From an uncultured Anaerotignum sp. (GTDB taxonomy: Bacteria > Bacillota > Clostridia > Lachnospirales > Anaerotignaceae): 19,070 nucleotides of DNA. Location of the stretch: NCBI RefSeq assembly GCF_905212195.1, contig NZ_CAJMDQ010000053.1, forward strand, positions 1-19,070, in the 5' to 3' direction. The position numbers and the translations under genes were made by a program. This document shows, in pieces, positions 1 through 6,825 of this stretch; position 1 is the stretch's first letter; each line of letters begins with the position of its first letter. A model generated the notes under the pieces. The model ran no database searches, was not told where the DNA came from, and worked only from the letters and a program-made list of their open reading frames with translations.

Positions 1-33
1 ACGCACCGCTTCACTACAAATCCTCCACGCAAA

Positions 34-62
34 AAAGGAACCCCGCAACGCAGGATTCCTTT
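34..62 (-). terminator. Intrinsic terminator of the TtcA-type gene
   Basis: Read on the minus strand, AAAGGAATCCT (62-52) pairs with GGGGTTCCTTT (44-34): seven base pairs, one mismatch, then GG/CC. The hairpin is followed by a run of T (A-run at 31-36 on the plus strand). It lies about 95 bases past the stop codon of the minus-strand gene and has no other obvious client. Confidence 0.75.
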
Positions 63-157
63 CTCAACACCAAACGAATCCCTACTTTAAAAGTAAGGAT
101 TTTCGCCTCGATTTTCTACCATATTTATTCGCCCACTTTTACCCGAAAAATCCGCTT

Positions 158-1130
158 TTACTCAGCATCATAATTATCCAGGAAATTGTGATACTCTCCA
201 TCTTTCTTATAACCAATGATGGTCTTTAAATTCACATTGCTGACACTATTGAAAATATTACTGTCGATGAACTCACTCTTTTTGCGAAGTTCCGTCACAA
301 GATCTTTCATCTCCTCACGTTTCGAACCTTTTGCCCCGCCACAGCTTGTACAGTTTTCAGTAAAACGGCATGCACACTGGATAAACTGCAGGCGGTTGTA
401 ATCACGCCATGCCTTGATATCCTCTTCTTTGACAAGATACAGCGGACGGATCAGTTCCATGCCCTCAAAGTTCTGGCTGTGAAGTTTTGGCATCATGGTC
501 TCCACTTTGCCGCTGTACAACATTCCCATCAGGATCGTCTCGATCACATCGTCAAAATGATGTCCCAGCGCGATCTTGTTACAGCCTAACTCTTTTGCCT
601 TGGAGTACAGATATCCTCTTCTCATTCTTGCACACAGGTAACACGGATTCTTATCCACCTCCGCAACAGAATCAAAGATCTGTGTTTCAAATGTCGTGAG
701 CGGAATATCAAGAAGTTTTGCATTTTCCTGAATAATACGCCAGTTTTCCTCGTTGTAACCCGGATTCATGCACAAAAAAACAAGTCCAAAATTGCGTTTT
801 CCGTGTCGGTATAATTCCTGAAACAGTTTTGCCAAAAGCATGGAATCTTTTCCACCGGAAATACACACTGCAATCTTATCGCCGTCCTTTATCATTTCAT
901 AATCATGCAGTGCTTTGGTGAAACGGCTCCAGATTGGTTTTCTGAATTTTTTGATCAGGCTTTTTTCAATCTGCTCCGTGCGCTCTTTTCTTGAATCGTC
1001 CTCCATTGTCACGCGCGTGAGCTGATATCTTAACCATGCGCGGTAACCACCCTCTAAGTTGACAGTCGTAAACCCATCGTCCTCTAATATTTCAGCTGCA
1101 TCACGGCTGTTTTCACCCACATGGCAGTAT
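158..1130 (-). CDS. Rhodanese-TtcA fusion (tRNA 2-thiocytidine-type thiolase), 5' truncated
   Basis: This is an ATP-dependent tRNA sulfurtransferase of the TtcA family, which activates a tRNA cytidine by adenylation and inserts sulfur. The PP-loop SGGKDS is present, followed by the PCYLCARMRRG CxxC motif, the GHHFDD motif and a C-terminal cysteine cluster (QCAC, then ENCTSC), where the family expects [4Fe-4S] cysteines. In front of the TtcA domain is the C-terminal half of a rhodanese domain. It begins at the catalytic loop YCHVGENSRDAAE (cysteine codon at 1124-1126) and runs to LEGGYRAWL, so rhodanese persulfide could feed the thiolase. The frame stays open to 1372, but upstream of about 1130 the residues are antisense to the neighbouring M56 gene, low in complexity and not rhodanese-like. 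The true start and the first half of the rhodanese domain are therefore missing. About 17 of 29 Glu codons are GAG, unlike the rest of the window, where GAA strongly dominates. The family call is firm; the exact 5' boundary is inferred. Confidence 0.85.
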
Positions 1131-1135
1131 GTGCT
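1115..1135. other. Junction between two 5'-truncated head-to-head genes
   Basis: The minus-strand rhodanese homology starts at Tyr-Cys (1129-1124) and the plus-strand M56 homology starts at about Thr-Trp-Gln-Tyr (1119-1130). The two genuine coding segments therefore share roughly 10 bases and both lack their normal N-termini. No intergenic region, promoter or ribosome site lies between them. The shared bases look like microhomology, as in an illegitimate recombination or a short-overlap assembly join. Confidence 0.75.
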
Positions 1136-2822
1136 GTGGGTAGGTGTTCTGCTGGTGATGGTGGTGCCCGTTTCTGTGAAAGTGCCTGCCCTTGTGCAGC
1201 CCTTGCAGGAAAAACAGACAGTACAGACCGCATCTCCAACGGCGGCAGAACAGACTGTAACAGAACAGCCTGCCCCTGTAGATACCGTTGAGGCACCTGT
1301 GGGAGAAATTCTGCCTTTTACGGAAGAAACGGCTTTGCCGCCCATTCCTTGGTGGGATGTGCTGGCAGTCATTTGGGTATTGGGGGCTTTGGGGAGCCTT
1401 GGATACCGCCTGATAGGCTATTTTCGCTTTGGCAGATATATCCGCCGCACAGGAGAACCTATGGAACTGGATGGGGTGCCAAAACGTCTGCGGGTCTGCG
1501 AAACAACAGCGGCAGTTTCGCCTATGGTCATGGGGATTTTCAGACCGACGCTGATTCTGCCGGAAACAGCCCTGACAGAAAGCCGCCTGCCTTATGTGCT
1601 GCGCCATGAATTGGTTCATTATCGCCGTGGGGATATTCTTTGGCGGTGGGTGGCTGTTCTGGCAACGTCTATCCATTGGTTCAATCCCATGGTTTACGTG
1701 GCAGCGGCACAGATGCAGGAAGCCTGCGAAATTTCATGCGACTGGTGTGTGGTACGGTCTATGGAGCAGGCAAAACGGGATGACTACATGCGGGTGATTC
1801 TGGAGCTTTTGGCGGAGGCAATGGCCAAAAAACAGATTTTGACTACACAAATGGCAAGTGAGAAGAAACAATTACAAAGGAGGTTTACCATGATTCGCAA
1901 TCAAAAACCTGTGGGGATGAAAAAATTACTGTTGAGTGTCTGTGTGGGGACAGCACTTTTGGGGGCAGCGTGGCTGACAGGCTGTACCCTCAGGGAAACT
2001 TATGTGACAAAAGAGCAGAAGGTGGAAACGGCTGATGAAATCGGCGGTCTGGCAGAAGAAGGCAGTCTGCTGTTTGTAGGCGTAGACGAAGGCGGCAGAG
2101 CTGATACCATTTTCACCTATGAAATGTCCGAAGAAGGAAAGGCAACCATCTATTCCATACCCAGAGATACTTTCGTTACAGAAAACATGAAGATTCCCTA
2201 TTTGCTGGTTCAGGAAAATGGGGATGAAAAGCTCATTCAGGCGGTTTCGGAAATCACAGGACGACCGGTAAAGGATTATGTGCGGATGGACTTGACGGCG
2301 GCAGAAGCAGTCATAGACGCTTTGGGTGGTGTGACCTTTACAGTGCCGCAGGATATGTATTATAGTGATCCCTATCAGGATCTTTTCATTGATCTGAAAG
2401 CGGGAGAACAGACATTGTCCGGGAAAGATGCTGTTGGACTGCTGCGGTATCGGAAGGGCTATCCCGAAGGGGATTTGAAGCGCGTTGAAGTACAGCAGGC
2501 ATTTTTGATGGAATTGTTCCGTCAGAAATGTAACCCTGCCTATCTGAAAGAAATTCCCGCAGTGATGGATGCCATCAAGGGTCATGTGACAACGAATTTG
2601 ATTGCGGAAGATGTGGTAAAATACGGCGAAGAACTTTATCACCTCAAACAAAATGGTATGGATGCGGTGGAGATGTATACCCTCCAGAATGGTGATATGT
2701 ATTATGAAACAGCCCAGGAAGGCGGCGGCGTGAGCCTTTTTGCAGAGCAGTCAGCCGATGTTTTGACGAATGATGATAGCTTTGCAACTGAGCAGCCGGC
2801 TCTGGTGCCTGTAGGTCAATAA
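1119..2822 (+). CDS. M56 (BlaR1-type) metallopeptidase fused to an LCP domain, 5' truncated
   Basis: This is a membrane protein with two recognisable halves. The first is an M56 peptidase: a hydrophobic segment (WQYVLWVGVLLVMVVP), an extracytoplasmic loop, a second membrane segment (about 1356-1420), the zinc motif HELVH at 1605-1619 and the downstream EISCD motif supplying the third ligand. Around residue 286 of the open frame (from 1059) a further membrane segment ends in LTGC. The second half, from about 2070, is an LCP (LytR-CpsA-Psr) domain. This family transfers cell-wall polymers from lipid carriers to peptidoglycan. Seen here are FVGVDEGGRADT, YSIPRDT, DALGGVTFTVP, LRYRKGYPEGDL and KRVEVQQ; the last usually carries a second arginine where V stands. 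The frame opens at 1059, but the residues before about 1119 are antisense to the rhodanese gene, so the first membrane helix and the native start are missing. No BlaI-type repressor gene is visible, possibly because of the junction. Confidence 0.85.
   Translation, partial: TWQYVLWVGVLLVMVVPVSVKVPALVQPLQEKQTVQTASPTAAEQTVTEQPAPVDTVEAPVGEILPFTEETALPPIPWWDVLAVIWVLGALGSLGYRLIGYFRFGRYIRRTGEPMELDGVPKRLRVCETTAAVSPMVMGIFRPTLILPETALTESRLPYVLRHELVHYRRGDILWRWVAVLATSIHWFNPMVYVAAAQMQEACEISCDWCVVRSMEQAKRDDYMRVILELLAEAMAKKQILTTQMASEKKQLQRRFTMIRNQKPVGMKKLLLSVCVGTALLGAAWLTGCTLRETYVTKEQKVETADEIGGLAEEGSLLFVGVDEGGRADTIFTYEMSEEGKATIYSIPRDTFVTENMKIPYLLVQENGDEKLIQAVSEITGRPVKDYVRMDLTAAEAVIDALGGVTFTVPQDMYYSDPYQDLFIDLKAGEQTLSGKDAVGLLRYRKGYPEGDLKRVEVQQAFLMELFRQKCNPAYLKEIPAVMDAIKGHVTTNLIAEDVVKYGEELYHLKQNGMDAVEMYTLQNGDMYYETAQEGGGVSLFAEQSADVLTNDDSFATEQPALVPVGQ
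1876..1892 (+). promoter_or_regulatory. Strong internal ribosome site and ATG inside the M56-LCP gene
   Basis: AAAGGAGG (1876-1883) lies six bases before an in-frame ATG at 1890. Starting there, the product would be about 310 residues. It would begin MIRNQKPVGMKKLLL, continue through a hydrophobic stretch to the lipobox LTGC, and then carry the whole LCP domain. This would make a free-standing lipoprotein-like LCP protein in addition to the fusion. The bases also encode ordinary M56 sequence (Gln-Arg-Arg-Phe-Thr), so the signal could be coincidental. Confidence 0.4.
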
Positions 2823-2829
2823 ACGCATC

Positions 2830-2876
2830 AGTGCGGAATCTCTTTTTCAGGAGGGGTTTCGCACTTTTTCTTTTTC
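2830..2876 (+). terminator. Intrinsic terminator after M56-LCP gene
   Basis: AGTGCGGAA (2830-2838) pairs with TTTCGCACT (2857-2865), extended inward by T/G and C/G pairs, and is followed by TTTTTCTTTTTCT. It starts seven bases after the stop codon. Confidence 0.85.
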
Positions 2877-2890
2877 TGTATTTGTTTGCA

Positions 2891-2907
2891 GGAAAAAACA
2901 TTTTTCC
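2891..2907. repeat. Perfect 7-3-7 dyad upstream of the LysR gene
   Basis: GGAAAAA (2891-2897) and TTTTTCC (2901-2907) are perfect inverted repeats separated by ACA. The dyad lies just upstream of a TATCAT box (2919-2924) and of the LysR start. LysR regulators often bind such dyads near their own promoter, so an autoregulatory site is plausible but unproven. Confidence 0.35.
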
Positions 2908-2955
2908 GGCGAAATGGTTATCATAGGAAAAATGTCAAAGGCAGAGAGGAATGAA

Positions 2956-3870
2956 ATGATGAGGGCTGATATTTCACTGGATCTATACCGTATTTTCTGT
3001 GCCGTGGTGCGGACGGGGAACATGTCCCGGGCGGCAAAGGAGCTTTATATTTCCCAGCCGGCAGTGAGCATGGCGGTGCGGCAGCTGGAGGAACGCATGG
3101 GGGGAGAATTGCTGGTGCGGACGGCACGGGGCGTTTATCCCACGGCGGAAGGAAAAACACTCTATACCTATCTGTCCCAGGCCATGGGGCTCATTCAGGC
3201 GGCAGAGGATAAGTATTTTCAGATGCTCCATATGGAAACAGGGGAATTGAAGATTGGTGCCAGTGATTCCGTTATCGCTCATTTTTTGCTGCCTTATCTG
3301 GAGCAGTACCATAAGCGTTTTCCCGATATCAGCATCAAAGTCACCAATAAGACCACTTATGAATCTCTGCGCCTGCTGCGGAACGGCAGTGTGGATGTGT
3401 GTTTTGTGAATCTGCCCATTGAAGGGGATGGGGATCTGGACGTGACCCCTTGCATGGACATTCAGGATGTGCTCATTGGCGGCGAGCGGTATCGCCCTTT
3501 GGCGCAGGTGGGGATGGATGTGCGCAGTCTGCCCAAGTATCCGCTGTTGTTATTGGAAGATTTGAGCAATTCCCGCCGCTGTCTGGACAAATACGCCAGA
3601 GAAAACGGTGTGGAACTGAATCCCATTCTGGAACTGGGCAGCAGTGATTTGCTGGTAAGCTTTGCGAAAATCAATCTGGGACTGACCTTTGTCATTCGGG
3701 AATTTACGGAAGAAGCCCTTTCGTCAGGGGGACTTTATGAAATTCCCTTGGTGCCGCCGGTGCCCAAACGCCAGATTGGTATGGTGCGGCTGAAAGAAGT
3801 TGCCATGCCCCATGCCCTTCGGGGATTTGTGGAACTGATGGGTTTGGATAAAAATGACATTGACAAATGA
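2956..3870 (+). CDS. LysR-family transcriptional regulator
   Basis: This is a DNA-binding regulator of about 304 residues, the usual LysR length. The N-terminal winged helix-turn-helix reads LDLYRIFCAVVRTGNMSRAA, then LYISQPAVSMAVRQLEERMG and LLVRTARGVYPTAEG. The periplasmic-binding-protein-like effector domain follows (GELKIGASDSVIAHFLLPYL onward, with LELGSSDLLVSFAKINLGLTFV). The frame is open from an ATG at 2914, but AGAGAGGA (2943-2950) sits a few bases before ATGATG at 2956/2959, so the start is placed there. The gene follows a strong terminator, so it is transcribed separately from the M56-LCP gene. Its last codons contain the -35 box of the next gene's promoter. The effector and targets cannot be told from the sequence. 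Confidence 0.9.
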   Translation: MMRADISLDLYRIFCAVVRTGNMSRAAKELYISQPAVSMAVRQLEERMGGELLVRTARGVYPTAEGKTLYTYLSQAMGLIQAAEDKYFQMLHMETGELKIGASDSVIAHFLLPYLEQYHKRFPDISIKVTNKTTYESLRLLRNGSVDVCFVNLPIEGDGDLDVTPCMDIQDVLIGGERYRPLAQVGMDVRSLPKYPLLLLEDLSNSRRCLDKYARENGVELNPILELGSSDLLVSFAKINLGLTFVIREFTEEALSSGGLYEIPLVPPVPKRQIGMVRLKEVAMPHALRGFVELMGLDKNDIDK

Positions 3871-3888
3871 GAATCGAAATGTTAATAT
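3860..3888 (+). promoter_or_regulatory. Sigma-A-type promoter of the ArsR-family gene
   Basis: A perfect -35 box TTGACA (3860-3865) is followed 17 bases later by TAATAT (3883-3888). The -35 lies inside the final codons of the LysR gene. The metal-sensor operator begins inside the -10 box. Confidence 0.75.
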
Positions 3889-3906
3889 ATGAGCAGATAT
3901 TCAAAT
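3887..3906. promoter_or_regulatory. CzrA/SmtB-type operator 1 (arsR-family autoregulation)
   Basis: ATATGA (3887-3892), eight spacer bases, then TCAAAT (3901-3906): an imperfect 6-8-6 inverted repeat with one mismatch. It overlaps the -10 box and the presumed start of transcription. The sequence resembles known ArsR/SmtB operators (ATATGA-type half sites), and the same architecture recurs at 4314-4333. Confidence 0.7.
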
Positions 3907-3925
3907 GAAGGGAGGCAGAAGCTCC

Positions 3926-4267
3926 ATGGAACAGCATAGAGAAGAAGTGGATATGATTCGGGAGCTGGACAATGATTTTGTCAAAGATCTGGCGGAATTT
4001 TTCAAAATCTTTGGCGATGCCACCCGTATCCGCATCCTGCGCCTTTTGATGGATCAGGAGCAGAATGTGGGAGAACTGGCAGACGCGCTGGATATGACCC
4101 AGTCGGCGGTGTCTCATCAGCTGCGTGTGCTGCGGCAGAATGGTCTGGTGCGGTACCGGAAGGAAGGGAAAACCGTTTATTATTCTCTGGACGACGACCA
4201 TGTGCGGACAGTTCTGGAACAGGGGACTACCCATATTCGCCATAAATATGGCTATGAAGAAGATTAA
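3926..4267 (+). CDS. ArsR/SmtB-family metal sensor, CzrA-like (zinc/cobalt type)
   Basis: This is a cytoplasmic dimeric winged-helix repressor of 113 residues that leaves DNA when it binds metal. The helix-turn-helix is ELADALDMTQSAVSHQLRVL, followed by the wing VRYRKEGKTVYYSL. The C-terminal helix carries D90-x-H92-x10-H103-x2-H106, which matches exactly the alpha-5 zinc/cobalt site of CzrA and SmtB. The cysteine (ELCVC-type) site of CadC/ArsR is absent, so the predicted ligand is Zn(II) or Co(II) rather than As, Cd or Pb. The start is ATG 3926 after GGGAGG (3910-3915); an in-frame ATG at 3905 lies inside the operator and before the ribosome site. It has its own promoter and operator and is followed by a terminator, then by the cognate ATPase. 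Confidence 0.9.
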   Translation: MEQHREEVDMIRELDNDFVKDLAEFFKIFGDATRIRILRLLMDQEQNVGELADALDMTQSAVSHQLRVLRQNGLVRYRKEGKTVYYSLDDDHVRTVLEQGTTHIRHKYGYEED

Positions 4268-4268
4268 A

Positions 4269-4306
4269 TTTGCGGCGGAAGAACGCTTTCGCCCGCAAAA
4301 ATTTTT
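4269..4306 (+). terminator. Probable intrinsic terminator between the sensor and the ATPase
   Basis: TTTGCGG (4269-4275) pairs with CCGCAAA (4293-4299), with two further C/G pairs across a bulge, and is followed by ATTTTT (4301-4306). This would partly uncouple the sensor gene from the ATPase, which has its own operator and promoter just downstream. Confidence 0.6.
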
Positions 4307-4313
4307 AGGCAAT

Positions 4314-4336
4314 ACATGAATAACTACTCATATAAT
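4314..4336 (+). promoter_or_regulatory. CzrA/SmtB-type operator 2 overlapping the ATPase -10 box
   Basis: ACATGA (4314-4319), eight bases, then TCATAT (4328-4333): the same 6-8-6 dyad as at 3887-3906, with one mismatch. Its right half overlaps TATAAT (4331-4336), a consensus -10 box; the -35 position holds only a poor match (GGCAAT, 4308-4313). Binding of the sensor here would block RNA polymerase at the ATPase promoter. Confidence 0.7.
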
Positions 4337-4365
4337 CAAATATAATTGGATTAGAGGTGTGAACC

Positions 4366-6732
4366 ATGAAAGAAATGACCATTTCCCTGAAAGGGCTGAC
4401 TTGCGCCAACTGTGCAGGAAAAATCGAAAAAGCCGTGGGAGAAATGCCAGAAACAAAAGAAGCAGAAATCAATCTGATGAAACAGGAAATGCGACTGGTG
4501 CCAGCGGCAGAAGCAGACCAGAGCAAACTGCTGGAAAAAGTAACAGAAACGGTACACAAATACGAAAGTGACGTGGAAGTATCCCTTGTGGAAAAGAAAA
4601 AGCCCCAAGGAGAAATGACCATTTCCCTGAAAGGCTTGACCTGTGCCAACTGTGCAGGGAAAATCGAAAAAGCCGTGGGAGAAATGCCGGAAACAAAAGA
4701 AGCGGAAATCAATCTGCTGAAACAGGAACTGCGTCTGGTGCCTGTTACAGAAGCAGACCAGACAAAACTGCTGGAAAAAGTAATAGAAATCGTACACAAG
4801 TACGAAAAAGACGTGGAAGTGTCTTTGGCAGAACAGGGACAGGCCTGCGGCATTGCCCATGGACATTGTGACGGGGATTGCTGCGGTCATACGCATTCCG
4901 AAGAAGAAGCTACAGGCAAAAAGCTGATTCTCCGCTTTGGTGTGGGGCTGGCGTTTTTTGTGGCGGCTTGTCTTTGGCAGAAACAGGGGCAGACAGCACT
5001 GTTTTTGATTTCTTATGCCATCTTTGGTTATGATGTCATTTTGCAGGCATTGAAGAATATTTTCAAAGGGCAGGTTTTCGATGAAAACTTCCTCATGTCC
5101 CTTTCTACTGTAGGTGCTATGGTCATTGGTGAAATGAGTGAAGCCGTTTTCGTTATGCTCTTTTATCAGGTGGGGGAAGCTTTTCAGGACTACGCTGTCC
5201 GTCGTTCCCGCCGTTCCATTACGGCACTTATGGACATCCGACCGGATTTCGCCCATGTGCTCACAGCTGACGGCAGTTTGCAGAAAGTTTCGCCGGAACA
5301 GGTAGCAATCGGCGACGTAATCGTGGTAAAAGCCGGTGAGAAAATCCCCTTGGACGGTACGGTGGTAGAAGGCAGTGCTCTGCTGGATACGGCAGCCCTC
5401 ACCGGGGAATCTCTGCCCAGAGAAGTGGAAGCAGGCAGCACAGTTCTCAGCGGATGCATCAACCGGGATGGTCTGCTTCATGTGGAAGTGACAAAACCCT
5501 TCGGAGAATCCACTGTCATGAAGATTCTGGAATTGGTGGAAAACGCCGCCGGACGAAAATCCAAGACAGAAAAATTCATCACACGTTTTGCAAGGGTATA
5601 CACCCCTGCGGTGGTAGGTCTGGCAGTGCTTTTGGCAGTGGTACCGCCCATTCTGGGACAGGGTGCTTTTTCCCAGTGGATTGGGCGTGCACTGATTTTC
5701 TTGGTTGTATCCTGCCCTTGTGCGCTGGTGCTGTCGGTGCCTTTGAGCTATTTCGCAGGCATTGGTGCCGCATCCAAAAACGGCATCCTCATCAAAGGCG
5801 GCAATGTGCTGGATACCCTGTGCCATACAAAACGTATCGTATTTGACAAAACAGGTACCCTCACAAAAGGTCAGTTTACTGTAACAAAAATTGAAGGCGA
5901 AAACCCGGCGGATTTGCTGGAAATGGCGGCGGCAGGGGAAAGCCTTTCCAACCATCCCGTTGCCCGTGCCATTGCGAAACACTTTGAAGCGGAAACTGGC
6001 AGACAGCCCGAAGGGGTAACAGATTACGTGGAACAGGGTGGTATGGGTATCACCTGTCAGTGGAAGGGCACCCATCTGGCTTTGGGGAACCGCCGTTTGA
6101 TGGAAAAAGAAGGGGTTTCCTGTCCCGAAGCTGTGGGAACCGGTTCTGTGGTTTATGTGGCAAAAGACGGCATCTATCAGGGCTATCTGGTGGTGGACGA
6201 TACCATCAAAGACGATGCGGCAGATGCATTGGCAGCGCTGACACCTTATGGCGTGACAGAAACAGTCATGCTCACGGGCGACGGCAAAGCAGCGGCGGAA
6301 AAAGTGGGCAAGACTCTGGGTATCCATCGCATTTATGCGGAACTGCTGCCGGCAGATAAGCTGCATATTCTGGAAAATATGCCCCAAATGGAAGAAGGCG
6401 CCAAAACCGCTTTCGTTGGGGACGGCATCAACGATGCGCCTGTATTGGCAGGGGCTGATGTGGGCATTGCCATGGGGGCTATGGGCTCCGACGCTGCCAT
6501 GGAAGCGGCAGATGTGGTGCTTATGGACGATGATTTGCGGAAAATTTCTGTGGGTCTGCGTATTGCAAAGAATACAAGAAAAATTGTGATGCAGAATATC
6601 GTATTTGCCTTGGGTATCAAAATTCTGGTGCTTCTCCTCAGCGCATTGGGTATGGCCACCATGTGGATGGCAGTTTTCGCCGATGTAGGCGTGGCGGTAC
6701 TGGCAATTGTCAATGCCATGCGGAAGAAATAA
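4366..6732 (+). CDS. P1B-2 type heavy-metal-exporting ATPase (ZntA/CadA-like) with duplicated HMA domain
   Basis: This is a 788-residue plasma-membrane pump predicted to expel Zn(II), Cd(II) or Pb(II) using ATP. In order: HMA domain 1 with GLTCANC (10-16); HMA domain 2, nearly identical, with GLTCANC (90-96); a Cys/His-rich linker (161-177, CGIAHGHCDGDCCGHTH); membrane helices; TGES (346-349); the membrane metal site CPC (450-452), which continues as CPCALVLSVP and so fits the P1B-2 CPC-x4-SxP signature; DKTGT with phosphorylated D494; HP (530-531); GDGINDAP (from 685); and a final helix with ADVG (772-775), matching the P1B-2 DxG signature. ATG 4366 follows AGAGGTG. The upstream CzrA-like sensor and the operator over its promoter fit metal-induced expression. 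It is longer than single-HMA homologues by about one domain. The exact metal is inferred. Confidence 0.95.
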   Translation: MKEMTISLKGLTCANCAGKIEKAVGEMPETKEAEINLMKQEMRLVPAAEADQSKLLEKVTETVHKYESDVEVSLVEKKKPQGEMTISLKGLTCANCAGKIEKAVGEMPETKEAEINLLKQELRLVPVTEADQTKLLEKVIEIVHKYEKDVEVSLAEQGQACGIAHGHCDGDCCGHTHSEEEATGKKLILRFGVGLAFFVAACLWQKQGQTALFLISYAIFGYDVILQALKNIFKGQVFDENFLMSLSTVGAMVIGEMSEAVFVMLFYQVGEAFQDYAVRRSRRSITALMDIRPDFAHVLTADGSLQKVSPEQVAIGDVIVVKAGEKIPLDGTVVEGSALLDTAALTGESLPREVEAGSTVLSGCINRDGLLHVEVTKPFGESTVMKILELVENAAGRKSKTEKFITRFARVYTPAVVGLAVLLAVVPPILGQGAFSQWIGRALIFLVVSCPCALVLSVPLSYFAGIGAASKNGILIKGGNVLDTLCHTKRIVFDKTGTLTKGQFTVTKIEGENPADLLEMAAAGESLSNHPVARAIAKHFEAETGRQPEGVTDYVEQGGMGITCQWKGTHLALGNRRLMEKEGVSCPEAVGTGSVVYVAKDGIYQGYLVVDDTIKDDAADALAALTPYGVTETVMLTGDGKAAAEKVGKTLGIHRIYAELLPADKLHILENMPQMEEGAKTAFVGDGINDAPVLAGADVGIAMGAMGSDAAMEAADVVLMDDDLRKISVGLRIAKNTRKIVMQNIVFALGIKILVLLLSALGMATMWMAVFADVGVAVLAIVNAMRKK
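4372..4593 (+). repeat. Tandem HMA repeat, copy 1
   Basis: Copy 1 of a direct repeat with a 240-base (80-codon) period inside the ATPase gene. It starts GAAATGACCATTTCCC and ends near GACGTGGAAGT plus a short tail. It encodes HMA domain 1 and differs from copy 2 at roughly 9-10 of about 74 residues, with many of the base changes silent. Confidence 0.9.
4612..4833 (+). repeat. Tandem HMA repeat, copy 2
   Basis: Copy 2 of the 240-base repeat, encoding HMA domain 2. It opens with the same GAAATGACCATTTCCC as copy 1. Silent differences (for example GGGCTG/GGCTTG and TGCGCC/TGTGCC) show that the copies have been diverging rather than being an assembly echo. Confidence 0.9.
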
Positions 6733-6825
6733 AACGAAAGTTTTTCCCTAAGAATATATTATTCTTCTCTTTCTTGATTTCTAAGGAGAAACTGGAAGAA
6801 ACCCAATAAAATATGGATGCAATAA

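Noticed and set aside
1059..1118. N-terminal 20 residues of the M56 reading frame
   Set aside because: They are antisense to the rhodanese segment, have no ribosome site and do not resemble an M56 N-terminus.
1131..1372. Continuation of the TtcA-type reading frame upstream of the rhodanese fragment
   Set aside because: It is antisense to the M56 gene, rich in Ser/Thr/Gly/Cys with no domain, and lacks a ribosome site; it is open by chance.
4351..6387. Very long minus-strand open frame opposite the metal ATPase (678 codons)
   Set aside because: It is a shadow of the biased codon use of the ATPase gene: Phe/His/Cys/Gln-rich, with no domain and no ribosome site.
6751..6765. AGAATA-TAT-TATTCT dyad after the ATPase, considered as an operator or terminator
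   Set aside because: It is short and AT-only, with no promoter or T run tied to it; a far better terminator follows at 6826-6865.
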